A DNA stretch of 64,000 nt, from the NCBI GenBank assembly GCA_020081605.1, contig JAHREC010000013.1, positions 3,472,001-3,536,000 of the forward strand, read 5' to 3'. Both the position numbers and the translations under genes were made by a program. The stretch is from Albifimbria verrucaria. Taxonomy: Eukaryota > Ascomycota > Sordariomycetes > Hypocreales > Stachybotryaceae. Positions 1 through 11,344 of this stretch are shown here, in pieces (the first letter of the stretch is position 1; every line of letters begins with the position of its first letter). Below the pieces are notes generated by a model. The model was not told where the DNA came from and ran no database searches. It saw nothing but the letters and a program-made list of their open reading frames with translations.

Positions 1-3000
1 TCTGTAATGTCTAGGAGCTCTGTCCAATTCTCCACCGAGGCTAGTGGGAGCTTATAAGGATGATACTTTGCCTCATGGCCGTGTCCGGCGGGACAGCTAT
101 GTCTTTGCACAATAGCTTGACCAACGCTGGGTACCGCCTCTTGATTGTTCTGGGATGCTTCCATCGGGCTATCTGGTCTCGTGCGTGTAGCCGACTCTGA
201 AACCCAGTCGCCGTTGGTGTTGGCCGTAAAATCTCGCTCAAGGTCGAAGTGTTCCTCATCTTGCGTATTCAGATGGCTACTATCCACCTCCTTTCCCTCG
301 GGCCTGATTATCGGCGGACATTCATTTCCTTGAGAAGCCGCTTGTTTGTCTTCAGACACTACCTCCTGCTCATATCGATATACGACCGTCCGGTCGTTTA
401 ATGCCGCGAGGATGTCCAGGTCTGCTACCCACTTCCCCTACCGTGCACCGATACAACGCTCTCCAGTATAAAGAGCTCCGTGTCCTGTGCGCCCGAGTAG
501 CCAGTGTCCACCTCTTGCTTCTTTCCAGTGAACCACAGGTGCAGTGTGCAATCAGCAAAACAGTCCCTATTCTGCCCATCCCACGCCGAGTGATTGATAA
601 GATGCCAGTGATCCAGCCCCAGGGGCATAATCCGAGGGCCTATCGGAGGGACTAAGAGCGCGGTTCCCGCTTGGCCAACGTTGCCCATAACGTGCTGTAT
701 CCGCCTGCTTTTCCAAGGAGCCTCAGCAGGGTCACAAAGAAGTGCTCCTGCAATAAATAAAGAGTTTCCGTTTGATAGTGCAATGACATTTTTCAACTGT
801 GAAGGATCAATGTCAAAATTACTCTCAAAAAGCAGGATGCAAGAGAAAGAGGTCTGTGTAGCGAGCTTAAAGGCTTCCACGAACGTGCGTCCGAAATGAT
901 TGGGGCCCGGGGCTTCACTGGTTGGTTCTCTCTGAGGGTATGTTCAGACAAGGCGTCGAAAGCTTCTTCAAAACAATCAGTCTGTGCCAAGTTGGACCCC
1001 TCGAAACTAAATGCACCCAATTCCTCGTCGGACTGCCCATCTGTGTCTTCGATATGCTGGAACTTTTTAACAGACTGCTCTAGAATCTCTTTGTCTCGCA
1101 CACTTTTGAGCCACTTGCTTTGCTCCAGTGGTTCGCCAAATACCCTAACATCGATCGTGGCTTGCTTCAAAGGATGGTATAGTCGATTTATAGTTGCTAA
1201 TGCCCGGAGAGCATTAGCAAACCTCTCGTCAGCCTCGTCCATTGACTGTAGAATAATTGAGGGCAAGGCTGCCTTGTCAACTGAGTCGTTCTTAAAGAGA
1301 TCTAAAAGCTCCCTGGTCGAAATTCTTGGTTCTCCCCAGGTGGAGCCAGGTCCATCTTGAGGAACACGGCTGCAGTGCTTTCTTCACCGAGCCATTTCTC
1401 ATAATGCTTCATCTCACCGAACCAAGGGTCATAAGAATCTATAAGAGAATGGGGCGCCAGGCCCAGGTGTCCCCAAGTCACTCGCATCGGCTTTGCTAGT
1501 GTAACAATCGATATAATCGGCTCTTTGTTTGCGTCGAGGACTTCTTCTCCCATTTTCTCGTATCTCTCCTTCTGTAGTCCCAAATTTATCTCATATATGC
1601 TCTTGCTGCCACAATTGCTTGACATATTATCGTATTGCGAAGGTATGTCCTGCTCCTGCTCGGCATCATCGTTACATGTCGCACTCTCATAGCCAGTAAC
1701 TTCGTCTTGCACGGCAGTCTCTTTCTGACCCGATTCACTCTGGCCATCATTCAACGTCAAGTCAACTGGTGGTGCTAATCGTATCCATCTTCGAAAAACC
1801 ATGTTCGGCTTATTCACTCCATCTTCTGTCCGTTTTTCGTGTGCTCGTTCGTATGGTACCGCTGAAGCAAATTCTTCGAGTCCAGTCTTATCAGAAATAT
1901 ACCTGATGATAGCACTCTTATAAGCGAAGCCTGCCTTGGCCACGTGAGATCGTAAGAGCCGAACTCGCTCATCTGCACCTTTTGCCAGACGAATAGCCAC
2001 ATTGATATTAGACAGTCCGAACAATGGTGGCACTCTGGTACCGGCTGGGAGTATACCGGTCAAATAGGAGTAGCGGCTTCGACCTAGGTTCAACAGCTGG
2101 GAAGATATCTTTCGATTCAGTCCCTCCGCCTTGACATACAGGTGAGCTGTCTCCCCAGCACTTGCATCCAAGAGTTTCGAAACGGTTGGGTTTCCTCAGA
2201 TGGTAGACTGAGAAGGGCTTTGGAGAGGTCCGCTATCCATTCGATGACACTATACATGTCTTGATCTTCAATACCCCAAGCACCCAACATGCAACCTAGA
2301 ACAGCCATATTGTAGTCTTTTAGGCTGAGCCGTGAACCTTCCGACCTAATCGCACTGGTTCGCTTCACTGGATCGCCGTAATATCTCAGATGAGCGAGCG
2401 GCAGTGACCATCGAAGGCCAGTGTCACTCACATCGCAGTGCTGAAGGCCAATCGTAAGAATGCCTGACTCTGGCACTAGTGGATCTTTCTGCCTGACCAT
2501 CTTGGTTGCCGAGTCCAGAACATTCAGATCTGGATACAAGTGCCACGATGATAATGCCAGCAAGATTTCGCCGCTTTGCATTTGCAGTGGCGACCCATTC
2601 AGGAGCTTTTCCATCCCCTCCAGGCCCGCCCTCCACGCATTCATGACACTGTCGTATAGGACCGGCTTAGAGTTAACAAACTTGCTCATGTTACCAATGA
2701 TAAGCAACAATTGCTTTTGCTGCAAGGTTTTTGCAGAATCTGCTATCCGAAGCCAAGCTCTTGCGCTAGCATCCCACTCCGCAAGCTGCGCACGATCAAC
2801 CTGTTGTTGCATGGCCATCATGGACCGGACGTCCATTGAATTCGAGGCCTCGAAACTATTCTGGACCTGCTCGCGCCGAGACCTGAGAAGCTCCACCCAG
2901 ATGGATGTGGCTTCAGGGCCATCCCACATCCGCGCAAGCATGCATGCCAGCAAATGGACTTGAATGGCACCGCGTCCGGATGTTGCGCCAGCCCAGATAC

Positions 3001-3364
3001 TCGTGCCATCAACACCGGCTTGACCACTGAGCAGGCCAAACGTCGCCGTCGACAACTTGGTCTTTTCGTTCTTTGTACTGGCTGTAGCGATCTCACTGGC
3101 TCTCAAACCATAACACCTTAGTAGCTCCGGCGTCTCTGGGAGAACAGGCTCGAACATGGCGGCCAAGCGGCGCGCCGTGAGGTGCAGACTACCATCCTCG
3201 GCTTTCTGACGCCGAGCTGGCGTCAGAGAGACACCCAGATCGTGGAACTCAGCTGGCGGTTGCACTTTGACGATGGCAAAGTCGAAATTGATGTTAGCCA
3301 GGGCTTGTGTAAGCTCAGGTGCCGCAGTAAACCCAGAGACTTGAATACGTCCGAAGCTTGTCAT
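1..3364 (-). CDS. Large orphan fungal protein, 3' end beyond the window
   Basis: The gene starts at the ATG at 3364 (first residues MTSFGRIQVSGF) and reads leftwards through the whole edge, about 1,120 residues in view. I know similar uncharacterised large proteins from Fusarium-type fungi but no named domain, so no function is assigned. The protein looks soluble and globular, without signal peptide or membrane segments; the part below position 400 is acidic and polar. Four 1-nt gaps break the frame, at C/G runs 2153-2156, 1334-1337, 909-912 and 435-438. Each is a run of four where five restores the frame, and no in-frame stop remains between them. The last in-window residues (W-T-E-L-L-D) show that the gene continues outside. 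It could be a true pseudogene, but four identical run-length errors with otherwise clean coding argue for assembly error. Confidence 0.75.
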
Positions 3365-3648
3365 CTCGTCTTCTCAGAACCACTTGCTGGAATGAGAATT
3401 GAGAGGGATGCGACAGGCTTCACGCGGCAACAAATCGTGCAACGTGAGCAGAGCGGGCTGTACAGCTTATCCATGCACGAACCTTGCCATCCTTGTCTGG
3501 CTTGCACAGCCTACAGTGGCTTTCTCAAGCCAATGAGACAGAGTGGTGCTGTCCTGGCCAGAATCATTACACCAAGCACTTACCCCAAGGCTGATAGGGT
3601 GCATGCAAAGGACTAATCATTTTTAGCATGGTTAATGATTTCTGTTCG

Positions 3649-4316
3649 TTAACCATGATGGCCTCGCAAAATAAAATCCTCTTCTTCGAGGTGTTTGAAC
3701 CTGCCATGCTGTCCACTGGCTTCTCTTCTTTGCATGTAGACTGTCCCGTGACCGTTCAATTCTTCGGCTAACATACATGGTGATGTTGAGGGATGCATCC
3801 CAAATCCCACTGCCTTCATTGGGTCCCAGAATATGCAAACATTCATAGTCCTCTCTACTCCTCAACACGCCAGCCTTCCAAAAGCCTGTCACCGTTGCGC
3901 AAGAGTTGTGCTCCACGACAATTAGTTTCGCCTTCCCCTCACCACATAAGGTTGATTGACGCAGCTGAGATCTTGACAACGGAACGCAATGTAGGACTAT
4001 CGGAGACATGTCATCAACCTCTTCGAGGTTAGATTGAATCCCATTCCAGTCCCTTGGGTAGTGGATGAAGCTTCCCAACAGGTGGCATCTCGGCCCAGCC
4101 CTCAACTACCGAGATACGTTGCGCGCCTCTTCGACGATGGCTTGCCATGGAACTAGCATTCGCAAAGAGGTCCCAAAATGAGTATAGCGGCTTCTTCATA
4201 TAAAATCCATCAACATTGATACGAGTGTGGAGCCAAATTAGCATGGTAACCAAGGCCTCGTCCATCGTCAGAATTCTCAGGTTACTAGGGTTCCAGTGCC
4301 GTGGTACACTAAACCA
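3649..4316 (-). pseudogene. Fragment of an unrecognised protein gene, frame-broken
   Basis: An open frame runs leftwards from just below a stop at 4317-4319 (VPRHWNPSNLRILTMDEALV). It changes frame near 4050 and again near 3790 and ends at 3649. The pieces read as one protein-like stretch with motifs such as SRSQLRQSTLCGEGKAKL and GPNEGSGIWD. I see no upstream first exon, and the two frame changes look like extra bases (or 2-nt losses), opposite to the 1-nt losses seen elsewhere. It lies just upstream of the large orphan on the same strand, so it may be the 3' relic of a related gene or the end of a gene whose 5' part is unrecognisable. Function unknown. Confidence 0.45.
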
Positions 4317-6846
4317 TCATTAACGACGCCAGTAATGCCTAGCTTTGGGCCGTGATGGAACTATAGCTTCACGAACCCAACCTTATGAGACTGAAAGAGG
4401 AGCATGAAGCAAGACGATGCAATAGGGGTTCGGCGGCAAGGTCCACTTTCGGAAATGCTTGGGAGCACCTGTCCCTGTTGTGGACCGGTGCTAGGCCTCT
4501 GGTGGACGGGATCAAACGGCTACGGAGATCTAGACTAGTCCGGGAAGACCCATCTGGACCCGCAAGCTTCTTTGTCGTCAAGTCTAGGTCTGAGCTGCTC
4601 GTACGGAGATGCTGTGTCTGACTAGAAGCTAGTAGCCCGGTTCGCGCGTGAAGGCTCAACCGTCATACGCGCAGGTACTGCCACCTAGCGTATTAAAGTA
4701 TACTCTAGCCAAACATACCCGAAGATCTTGACGCCTCCGAGAGCGACGTGGTACGAATGACCAGGCCTAGACACACTTGGTCGTGCCAATGGAGATGTAA
4801 GTCGACATCAATTGTTCAACGGCTATATTTGACTTCGATGGTCCAGGGCGGCACGCTGCCCCGGTCCCAGAAGCTCGGGATTGAGCTAGAGCGGAACTGG
4901 AAAGCAAGGTGGACGGGAGCAGAGTTTGGTTCGAGTTCTCCTGTGTAGATGGAGTTTGTCAAGGAATGAATTGGGAAGACAAATTGTATGCTCAGCTCTA
5001 CAAGCAGTCGTTGTTCACGAGCACCATGTCAAGTAGTGTACGTTGTGGGTGCGTTCCTGTTACTGCAGGCGCAAGTGACGATGCCAAGGATATGGGCGTC
5101 TGCCTTTCGGTGCCCGTTCCATTATTTGGACTTGAAATCGCGGCATGATGTCTGCCTAGTGTCTGCTTCGGAAGCTGTTGTTTGGGAGGATTATGAGAGG
5201 CAGGGAGAAACGGCTGGAAGGCCATCGATGATGATGAGCCTCGCATGATCATCCTGTTGTCATCCTGCTCGAGGAGGCAGTGAGAGGCGTCGAGCCTGCC
5301 GCCGTCACACAAGTCGGCGCGATGCTTGCCAACGTCGGCGAAGGCGAGGCTATCCATATCCATACCACGGAGTGAGGATGGATGAGTAACAGGGCGGAAG
5401 AAGCAGGCTTAACGCATCCAAAGTAGATGCCAAGACGTGTCTGTGATAACTTGACCATGAAACCAGTCGCGACTGTTCTGGTGACTTGATCTTACAGGCC
5501 GTTTTGGTGGAAGTACATGTACCAGTACCTCCATGGCTCCAGTCTTACAGGCAGGCAGTCTGAGTCACTGTGGCACCAGGCACTAAAAATGTAATCTGGG
5601 ATCCTTGAGCCTGGTAAGGGGATTCCGGATGGAAGAAGAACCAACACGAAGAGACTAACGACCTAGACGAGCGCCCATGCGTCAGTCCCGTCGTGTGGCG
5701 GCTACGTTCTAGAGCCTGCTGCTGTTGAAACTGGCCGTTGCTAGTCCAGGTGGGGTGCGAGGAGGAATGCAATATAACTCCAGCAGCGCAACCGGATCTG
5801 CAGCAAGATGGGCCTTCTGAGAAGCTTAATGGATGGGGCAGTGGTGGTGATGGTGACGATGATGACGGATGGCTACGGGTATTGGGAGGAAAGACAGTTG
5901 CAGGCTTTGGCCTGGAATGCGTCGGCCGCGTTGCTCGTACGACCTGGTTGAGGTGATGACGGGATGGCAGCGGAGAGTCCAGGTCAGCCTGGTTTCAGAG
6001 CAGAGCAGAGACGGGAAAGCTTCCACCACGCGTGGGCGCTGTGCGTCAGGTGCAATCCTATAGCTCGTCGCAGCGCGGGCCGTGGAGGTGACTGTGCTCA
6101 ATTTCGGGGCAATTAAGCAAGTCGAAAAAGAAAGCAAAAAGCAAGGGTGGAAAAGAAACAGAAGGGTGTAGACGAGACGCAGGCGGTACCTGAGTCGCCT
6201 ATGCAGGCTCCACGTGCGCATGGTGGAGCTGGAAGGTTCTCCTTGGGTCGCGTCTACCAAAGCCCAGCGAAGCGAACGCCCCGACAGGCTGGGACGAGGA
6301 TGCCCATCTGACTGTGACAGACTCGTCCAATCCCATGGCTGAAGCCCCAAGCTGACAACCTGAACCATGGCTCGGCGGCTTGCCAGTAAGACCAAAGATC
6401 TTATCACCGACCTTTTATCACCGACTTTTGCTCTTCGAGAACAGGACCTTTTGCTAGATTGGCTCACTGCCTAGCCTGCGCCGTCCGTCGTTAGCTCACC
6501 CACCCACCCATCCATTCATCCATCATCCATCCATCCACCGACCGCCCTTTACCTACAACAGCTTCGATGCCTGTTTGGTCGGCCATTCGTTCATGATGAT
6601 TACCACCCATATCCCGGCGCTGTGGTTTGCTTCCATCCAGTTGACGTAACGTAGCTCAGCTCAGCCTCAGACACGGCGCTACAGTCTAGTCTCTATACGC
6701 GCGCTGAGGTGCCCGTCCATCCTCCAAAACCCAAACTCCACGCCTTTACCTTAAAAAAAAAAAAAAGACAAAAGTCGCGCCCTGGTGCGAGATGGTTAAG
6801 GTTCTCCTCCCTCTCTAAAAATATAGTTATAGTTACAGTGCGATCC

Positions 6847-6880
6847 AGCGCAGTGCAGCGCAGTGCAGCGCAGTGCAGCG
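6847..6880. repeat. 10-bp tandem repeat (cagtgcagcg)
   Basis: Three perfect 10-bp units occupy 6851-6880 with a partial unit before them. The tract lies in the presumed promoter or leader of the gene at 7504. Confidence 0.9.
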
Positions 6881-7280
6881 CATGCACAGATACAGATCCA
6901 GCGTGGCGCCTTTCACGAACCAAGCCAAACCGAACCAAGCCCATGTCCCATACATACATAGTATCCCATGGCCCATCAACCCATGTCCCACGTCCCAGTC
7001 CCACGTCTCGTTGCACCCATGCCATTGGTCCTGGCCTCGCCCGAGTCTGCGCTCTCCAACTCCATCCGTCACCTGGGCGGAAAGGTCCTCCGCAAGCGGT
7101 CACATCCTCACAGCCATCCACCACGCACAGCCAGGCCCACCCTGGCCACCAGGCTCACGCTTGCAAGCATCGGCGTCAACGCCTGCACCTTCTTGGCCCT
7201 CTAGCGCAGCGCCTTCTAATCAACCTGTTTTAATACATTAACCATTCGAATCCTCGTCCGTCTCATCGGGTCCTCACTGT

Positions 7281-7315
7281 CCTCTGCCTCTGCCTCTGCC
7301 TCTGCCTCTGCCTCT
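7281..7315. repeat. Hexanucleotide microsatellite (TGCCTC)n
   Basis: About five perfect TGCCTC units form a pyrimidine-rich tract some 190 bp upstream of the ATG at 7504. Such CT-rich tracts are common near fungal transcription starts; that role is inference. Confidence 0.9.
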
Positions 7316-7503
7316 TGCCCCGGCTGTGAAATCAGCAATCCTCCCATCCATCGCTTCTTCCCTCTACCTCATCACCTGTGACTGACAGACGCCATTCATT
7401 TCCTTTAAGACTCGGGGAAATTGAAAGCGTGTAATACTCGTCAGTTTTACCAGTTGGCTTAGCCTTGAGAGCCCACCCCCAAATGTCCTAATCATCCTAC
7501 GCC

Positions 7504-8223
7504 ATGGACGATCTACCGTCTTATCCACCAAACCCCCAAGGTACACCCTCACGCTTCAACACTGTAGAGCTGCCGGACAAACCTGCTTTGCTTGACTTCT
7601 ACGCTCTCGGCGCTCTTCCTCCGTATCACGACGCTATCTATTCCCGGTCCAACCAGCATATAGAAGCGCTGGCCAGGAAGCTGAGCCTCCAAGGCCTGAA
7701 GCTTCAAGACACTTGGTCAGCACCACAGCCCCGAGCCCAGACGCTGCACGCTCCCAGCTGCGAAGACTATGGCGGACCATGGACTAGCGGTAACAAGGAA
7801 ACGATGACTCTGCAAACACAAATCCTCGACGCCCCAGACGACGCACATCTTATGGAAGGTCCCATGTCTCCAGTGATAGAGCCCGAGGAACAACACTTGA
7901 TATCAGTTGCCACTCTCGATCACGAAGAGATATCGAGCTCAGCACTCCAAATCGATGAGGGTTACTTCGATGATATTAGCAATTATACATGTGCGGACTG
8001 GCCGGACTTCGCAGAGATGGACTCGTACGTTGGCTGCCGAGTTGGTGGCCTTTTGCAGTTCAAAACGTCTTCAGAAGCGGCTCTGCAGAGTTCTAGGCTC
8101 GTCCGAAAAGCCCCACGCATGCGAAAAAGGAAATACAGGACGAGTGAACGGATATCTCCGGCCTCAAAGGTCACATCTGATGGACCAAGCCGTCGTGACC
8201 TGAAAAGAGTTCGACATGCCTGA
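7504..8223 (+). CDS. Small orphan protein, 239 aa, single exon
   Basis: This is an intact frame from ATG at 7504, in good initiation context (cgccATGG), to TGA at 8221-8223. The N-terminus is proline-rich (MDDLPSYPPNPQGTPSRFNT). The middle is acidic with a tract of Asp/Glu/Tyr around residues 140-170. The C-terminus is strongly basic (RKAPRMRKRKYRTSERI and a last RRDLKRVRHA), which could be a nuclear localisation signal. There is no signal peptide, membrane segment or recognised domain. The pattern of an acidic centre with a basic tail suggests a nuclear or nucleic-acid-associated protein, which is inference only. It is one of the few frames here free of apparent indels. Confidence 0.7.
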   Translation: MDDLPSYPPNPQGTPSRFNTVELPDKPALLDFYALGALPPYHDAIYSRSNQHIEALARKLSLQGLKLQDTWSAPQPRAQTLHAPSCEDYGGPWTSGNKETMTLQTQILDAPDDAHLMEGPMSPVIEPEEQHLISVATLDHEEISSSALQIDEGYFDDISNYTCADWPDFAEMDSYVGCRVGGLLQFKTSSEAALQSSRLVRKAPRMRKRKYRTSERISPASKVTSDGPSRRDLKRVRHA

Positions 8224-11200
8224 TCTTTCCATGCATGAACAAATACGCCCATGGTCAAACACATTTGATCTGGGGTTTTCTCTATTTTTATGGTTTCATC
8301 TCGTCGAGAATCGTTTCCCTTGTCGAAAAAAGCAACGGAGGCGTTGTGTGTATATTTTTGGTTGTGATGGTGGGATTTTGGCGACTATACCCAGGCGTTA
8401 CTCAACAGATTTAGACCTCAGGGTCGACTAGGTTGTTGTCGTCTCGTTGATAGAGTTCAGCGAGGAAGTGGCAACGATGTTACCGGATGGGATGAAGCAT
8501 TGATGGGGCGTTTCCGGTTTTGGTTTGATGGAGATTGAATGTGACATTTCGTCGCAACATTGGGTTCCATGAGATGTGCAGGCGCTGGCTTGGCCGAAAG
8601 ATCTTCTTCCCGGGAGAAGCTCGTCCCAACAAGGTCGAATGTTCTTTGGCTCGTTGTAGATAACAGTAGCATTTTGTTGTTGTTTTTAAAGATGATTCCG
8701 GTTGCAGAACTTCAGCAGCACCAAATTGGCAGGACATGTGAATCTGGCCTCGCCCCTTGGCGACAAAGAGTAATCATTTACATTCAAGGCCAGCCCGAGG
8801 TAGTAGTGCACAACGTGTTGTAAACTGCTTTTGGCCACTTTGCCTCATCTCCGGCACGACATTCCTATTTGCGCGCGCTCGGAATACGGCCAACAGAGAC
8901 GCGGGACAGATGAAGGATCATATTGTACGATGATCCAGCCGGCGGCCGCCTGCAGAGTCAGACGTGGAGACGACCTCCTATTTCCGCGTGCTTCAAATTA
9001 AGTCAGGTCAGGTCAGGCCAGCTCAGCTCAGCTCAGACCGAGCTTATGTTACCTTTGACGACCCGTTTGTATCTTCAGCTGATCAAGAGTACGACCCCTG
9101 GGTTGCGGTCATCGGATTGAACAGAACATGAGAGGAAAGATGAGGCGCACAAGCGAATCTGGTTGCTCGAGGTTCCACAAAGTCAGCCAATGGCCTTGTC
9201 CTTATTCTTGAAGTGAGCCTGACACGAGTGGGGATGTTTCAGCGTAGGCCGGTAAGCGCTGACCAGGCTGCTGAACGGAAGGCATCCGATGGGGAGTCTC
9301 GCTGAAGATATTTCGGACGGTTTCAGGGGATAACGACGCTGTACTTTGGCCTTGCATCTGGCCGCGATGCCTCTACATGTCCTCTTGGTTGCTGGGACCA
9401 GACACATGCAGATGCAGGTACGGCGTGCGTGACTACCTACGTGTGAAAATCTGAAACTCGTTGTGCATTTTGTGCCAGGATGAAGTTTCCAATAATGGCA
9501 AGGTACGGATCGCACTCAACATCACACATGTCTCTCACGACCGCGAATAACTTGCTTGCATAGGGAAGTGGGATATGTTTCTCGGGTGCTAAATGTGTTG
9601 AAGTGTTGGAGCACTTTTGCGGTACGACAGCGCACCTCCTGCTGTAAAGAGAAGTACATGGCCTGAGCCGTTGGTTACACCACCTTGACAGGTACCTGGT
9701 CCGTCTGGATGAGGTAGGTGCCCTTGATTCAGAAGGAAGGCGCCGCCTGAATTATCAACTCGTCAACCTAAAACTAAGAGCAAACGTAAAACTTGACACT
9801 TACAACGCTGAAGAAACGTAACGGCAATACAGTATGAATGCGGCATCGTGGCAAACTTCAGCTCGGCTCCAGGCCCATTACACAGACCACGGGTAGGTCC
9901 CCAACGCCATGACCACCGTTAAAGACGCTCATCCTTGTTTCCGCTGTGCGTGCGCCGTCATCGACAGAGGGCCCGCTGCTGTGCTGCAGCCCGTTACTCG
10001 ACCGTCTTATCCTCCCTCTTCAAGTGCCCCTTTACGAGTGCATTTCTTCTGCTAATTATGGCTTCTGTCTCCTGTCTGATCAGACGGTCAGAAGCCTGTG
10101 AGCAATCGGAGTTGGCGGTGGTGCCGTCACGTCTATCCGCCACGGTATTCCATTCAATGGCACCGTCGTATGAGGCGCTCGCTTACACCGGCCTCTAGAT
10201 CTCGATAAATCGGAGAGATGGGCGACAATAACGCCCGTCTCCATGGGAGGCCAACTCACCTTGCCCCCACCGCGCCCGTGTATTGCTTCTCTTCCCTTCC
10301 ACCTTGGGAAGCTTGGATGGTGAGGGTTGACAGCGGACAGCTCCCGCGCATATCCGTCTCTGCTCCTACCTATTCCAAGCTTCTCAGAGGCGTCTCGCGA
10401 TGACCGCCCAAGCGCCTCGCCTCTGGAAACATGGCAGAATGCATGCGCTGAATGGAGAATGCTGCCGGGCTGAGGCTCAGTGACCCCACGTTCTGCTGTC
10501 ACCCACCATTTCCTCCCCTTCCCTGCCCCCTGCACCTAGGCCAGAACCAGGACCCAGTCCTGCACCTGGCACCAACAGTCTCGTCCCTTATGAGGTAGTT
10601 CGTTTCATGCTATTTTCATGCTGCTCTCTTTGGCCCCCAGCAGCCCAGGGGCATCGGCATGCAAGGCTCAGCCGCCGGTCCGGGTTCTTGCTCGGCACAT
10701 CTCCCTGGGAACCAACCGCAGCGGCTTCCCGTCGCTCTGCCTCTTCCACAGCTTCCCTAACAAGCGCCCGGCGTTACGAACGCCAAGGTTCGCAGCCGCT
10801 CCATGGGTGTGCATCGCGGCAATGGGCCCCTCTGGAGTCCCATCGGCGTATCTGACTCTATTTCTCACGTTTTCCGCAGCCCTACACGGCGGCAAACTTG
10901 CATCTGTTGGTTTGCACAATGGCGTGCAGACCAGGGCCTTTGCTGCAGCCGCTCTGCGAGTGTCTTGGGCGAGTGCCATCTTGGGTGGTATTGTCAATGG
11001 AATGCGTTGCCGGAGCCCCGTGCATTCCTACATTCATAATCAAATAAACATCCATGGGTTTCTGTTGCTCCAACCGATCAATGGCTTTTTGTTTTGTTGA
11101 CGAGCCTCTCATATGTTCATCTTGTCCTGTGCTCTCCTGACAAGGCTAACATCCGCCAACATTGTGCTGGTGAAAGCTTGTCCCTAATCTTCTCTTTCAC

Positions 11201-11344
11201 CAACGTTGGGCTCCGAGCAATCTATCTGGCGCCGATTTGGAAAATCGCCAAAGGCTTGACATGCTGATTGCTTTGGCCATACCCTCGACCGCCTCCTAGC
11301 CAGTCCGTCACCGCAAGCTTGACCCGTTGTCGGCCTCCTTCAAC
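8224..11344. other. 3.1 kb intergenic region: 3' UTR of the orphan and long wetA promoter or leader
   Basis: There are several short open frames on both strands but none with protein-like composition. A short direct-repeat tract (gtcag units followed by ctcag units) lies at about 9001-9036. The size fits a developmental regulator with a long 5' region. No tRNA or transposon remnant is visible. Confidence 0.55.
9001..9036. repeat. Pentameric tandem repeats (GTCAG)n and (CTCAG)n
   Basis: The line starting at 9001 reads as repeated caggt/cagct pentamers: about three GTCAG-type units followed by three CTCAG-type units. It lies in the wetA upstream region. Confidence 0.75.

Larger units (their letters stand above)
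4317..7503. other. 3.2 kb gene-poor region with microsatellites; promoter of the 7504 gene
   Basis: No reading frame here looks like a protein. The region holds short tandem repeats: a CATC-type tract around 6497-6540, a run of 14 A at 6753-6766, three 10-bp units (cagtgcagcg) at 6851-6880 and TGCCTC hexamers at about 7281-7315. The pyrimidine-rich stretch just before 7504 is typical of a fungal promoter or 5' leader. Confidence 0.6.

Noticed and set aside
10080..11100. Open frames of 110-160 aa on both strands upstream of wetA
   Set aside because: No protein-like features; more likely leader or promoter sequence of wetA.
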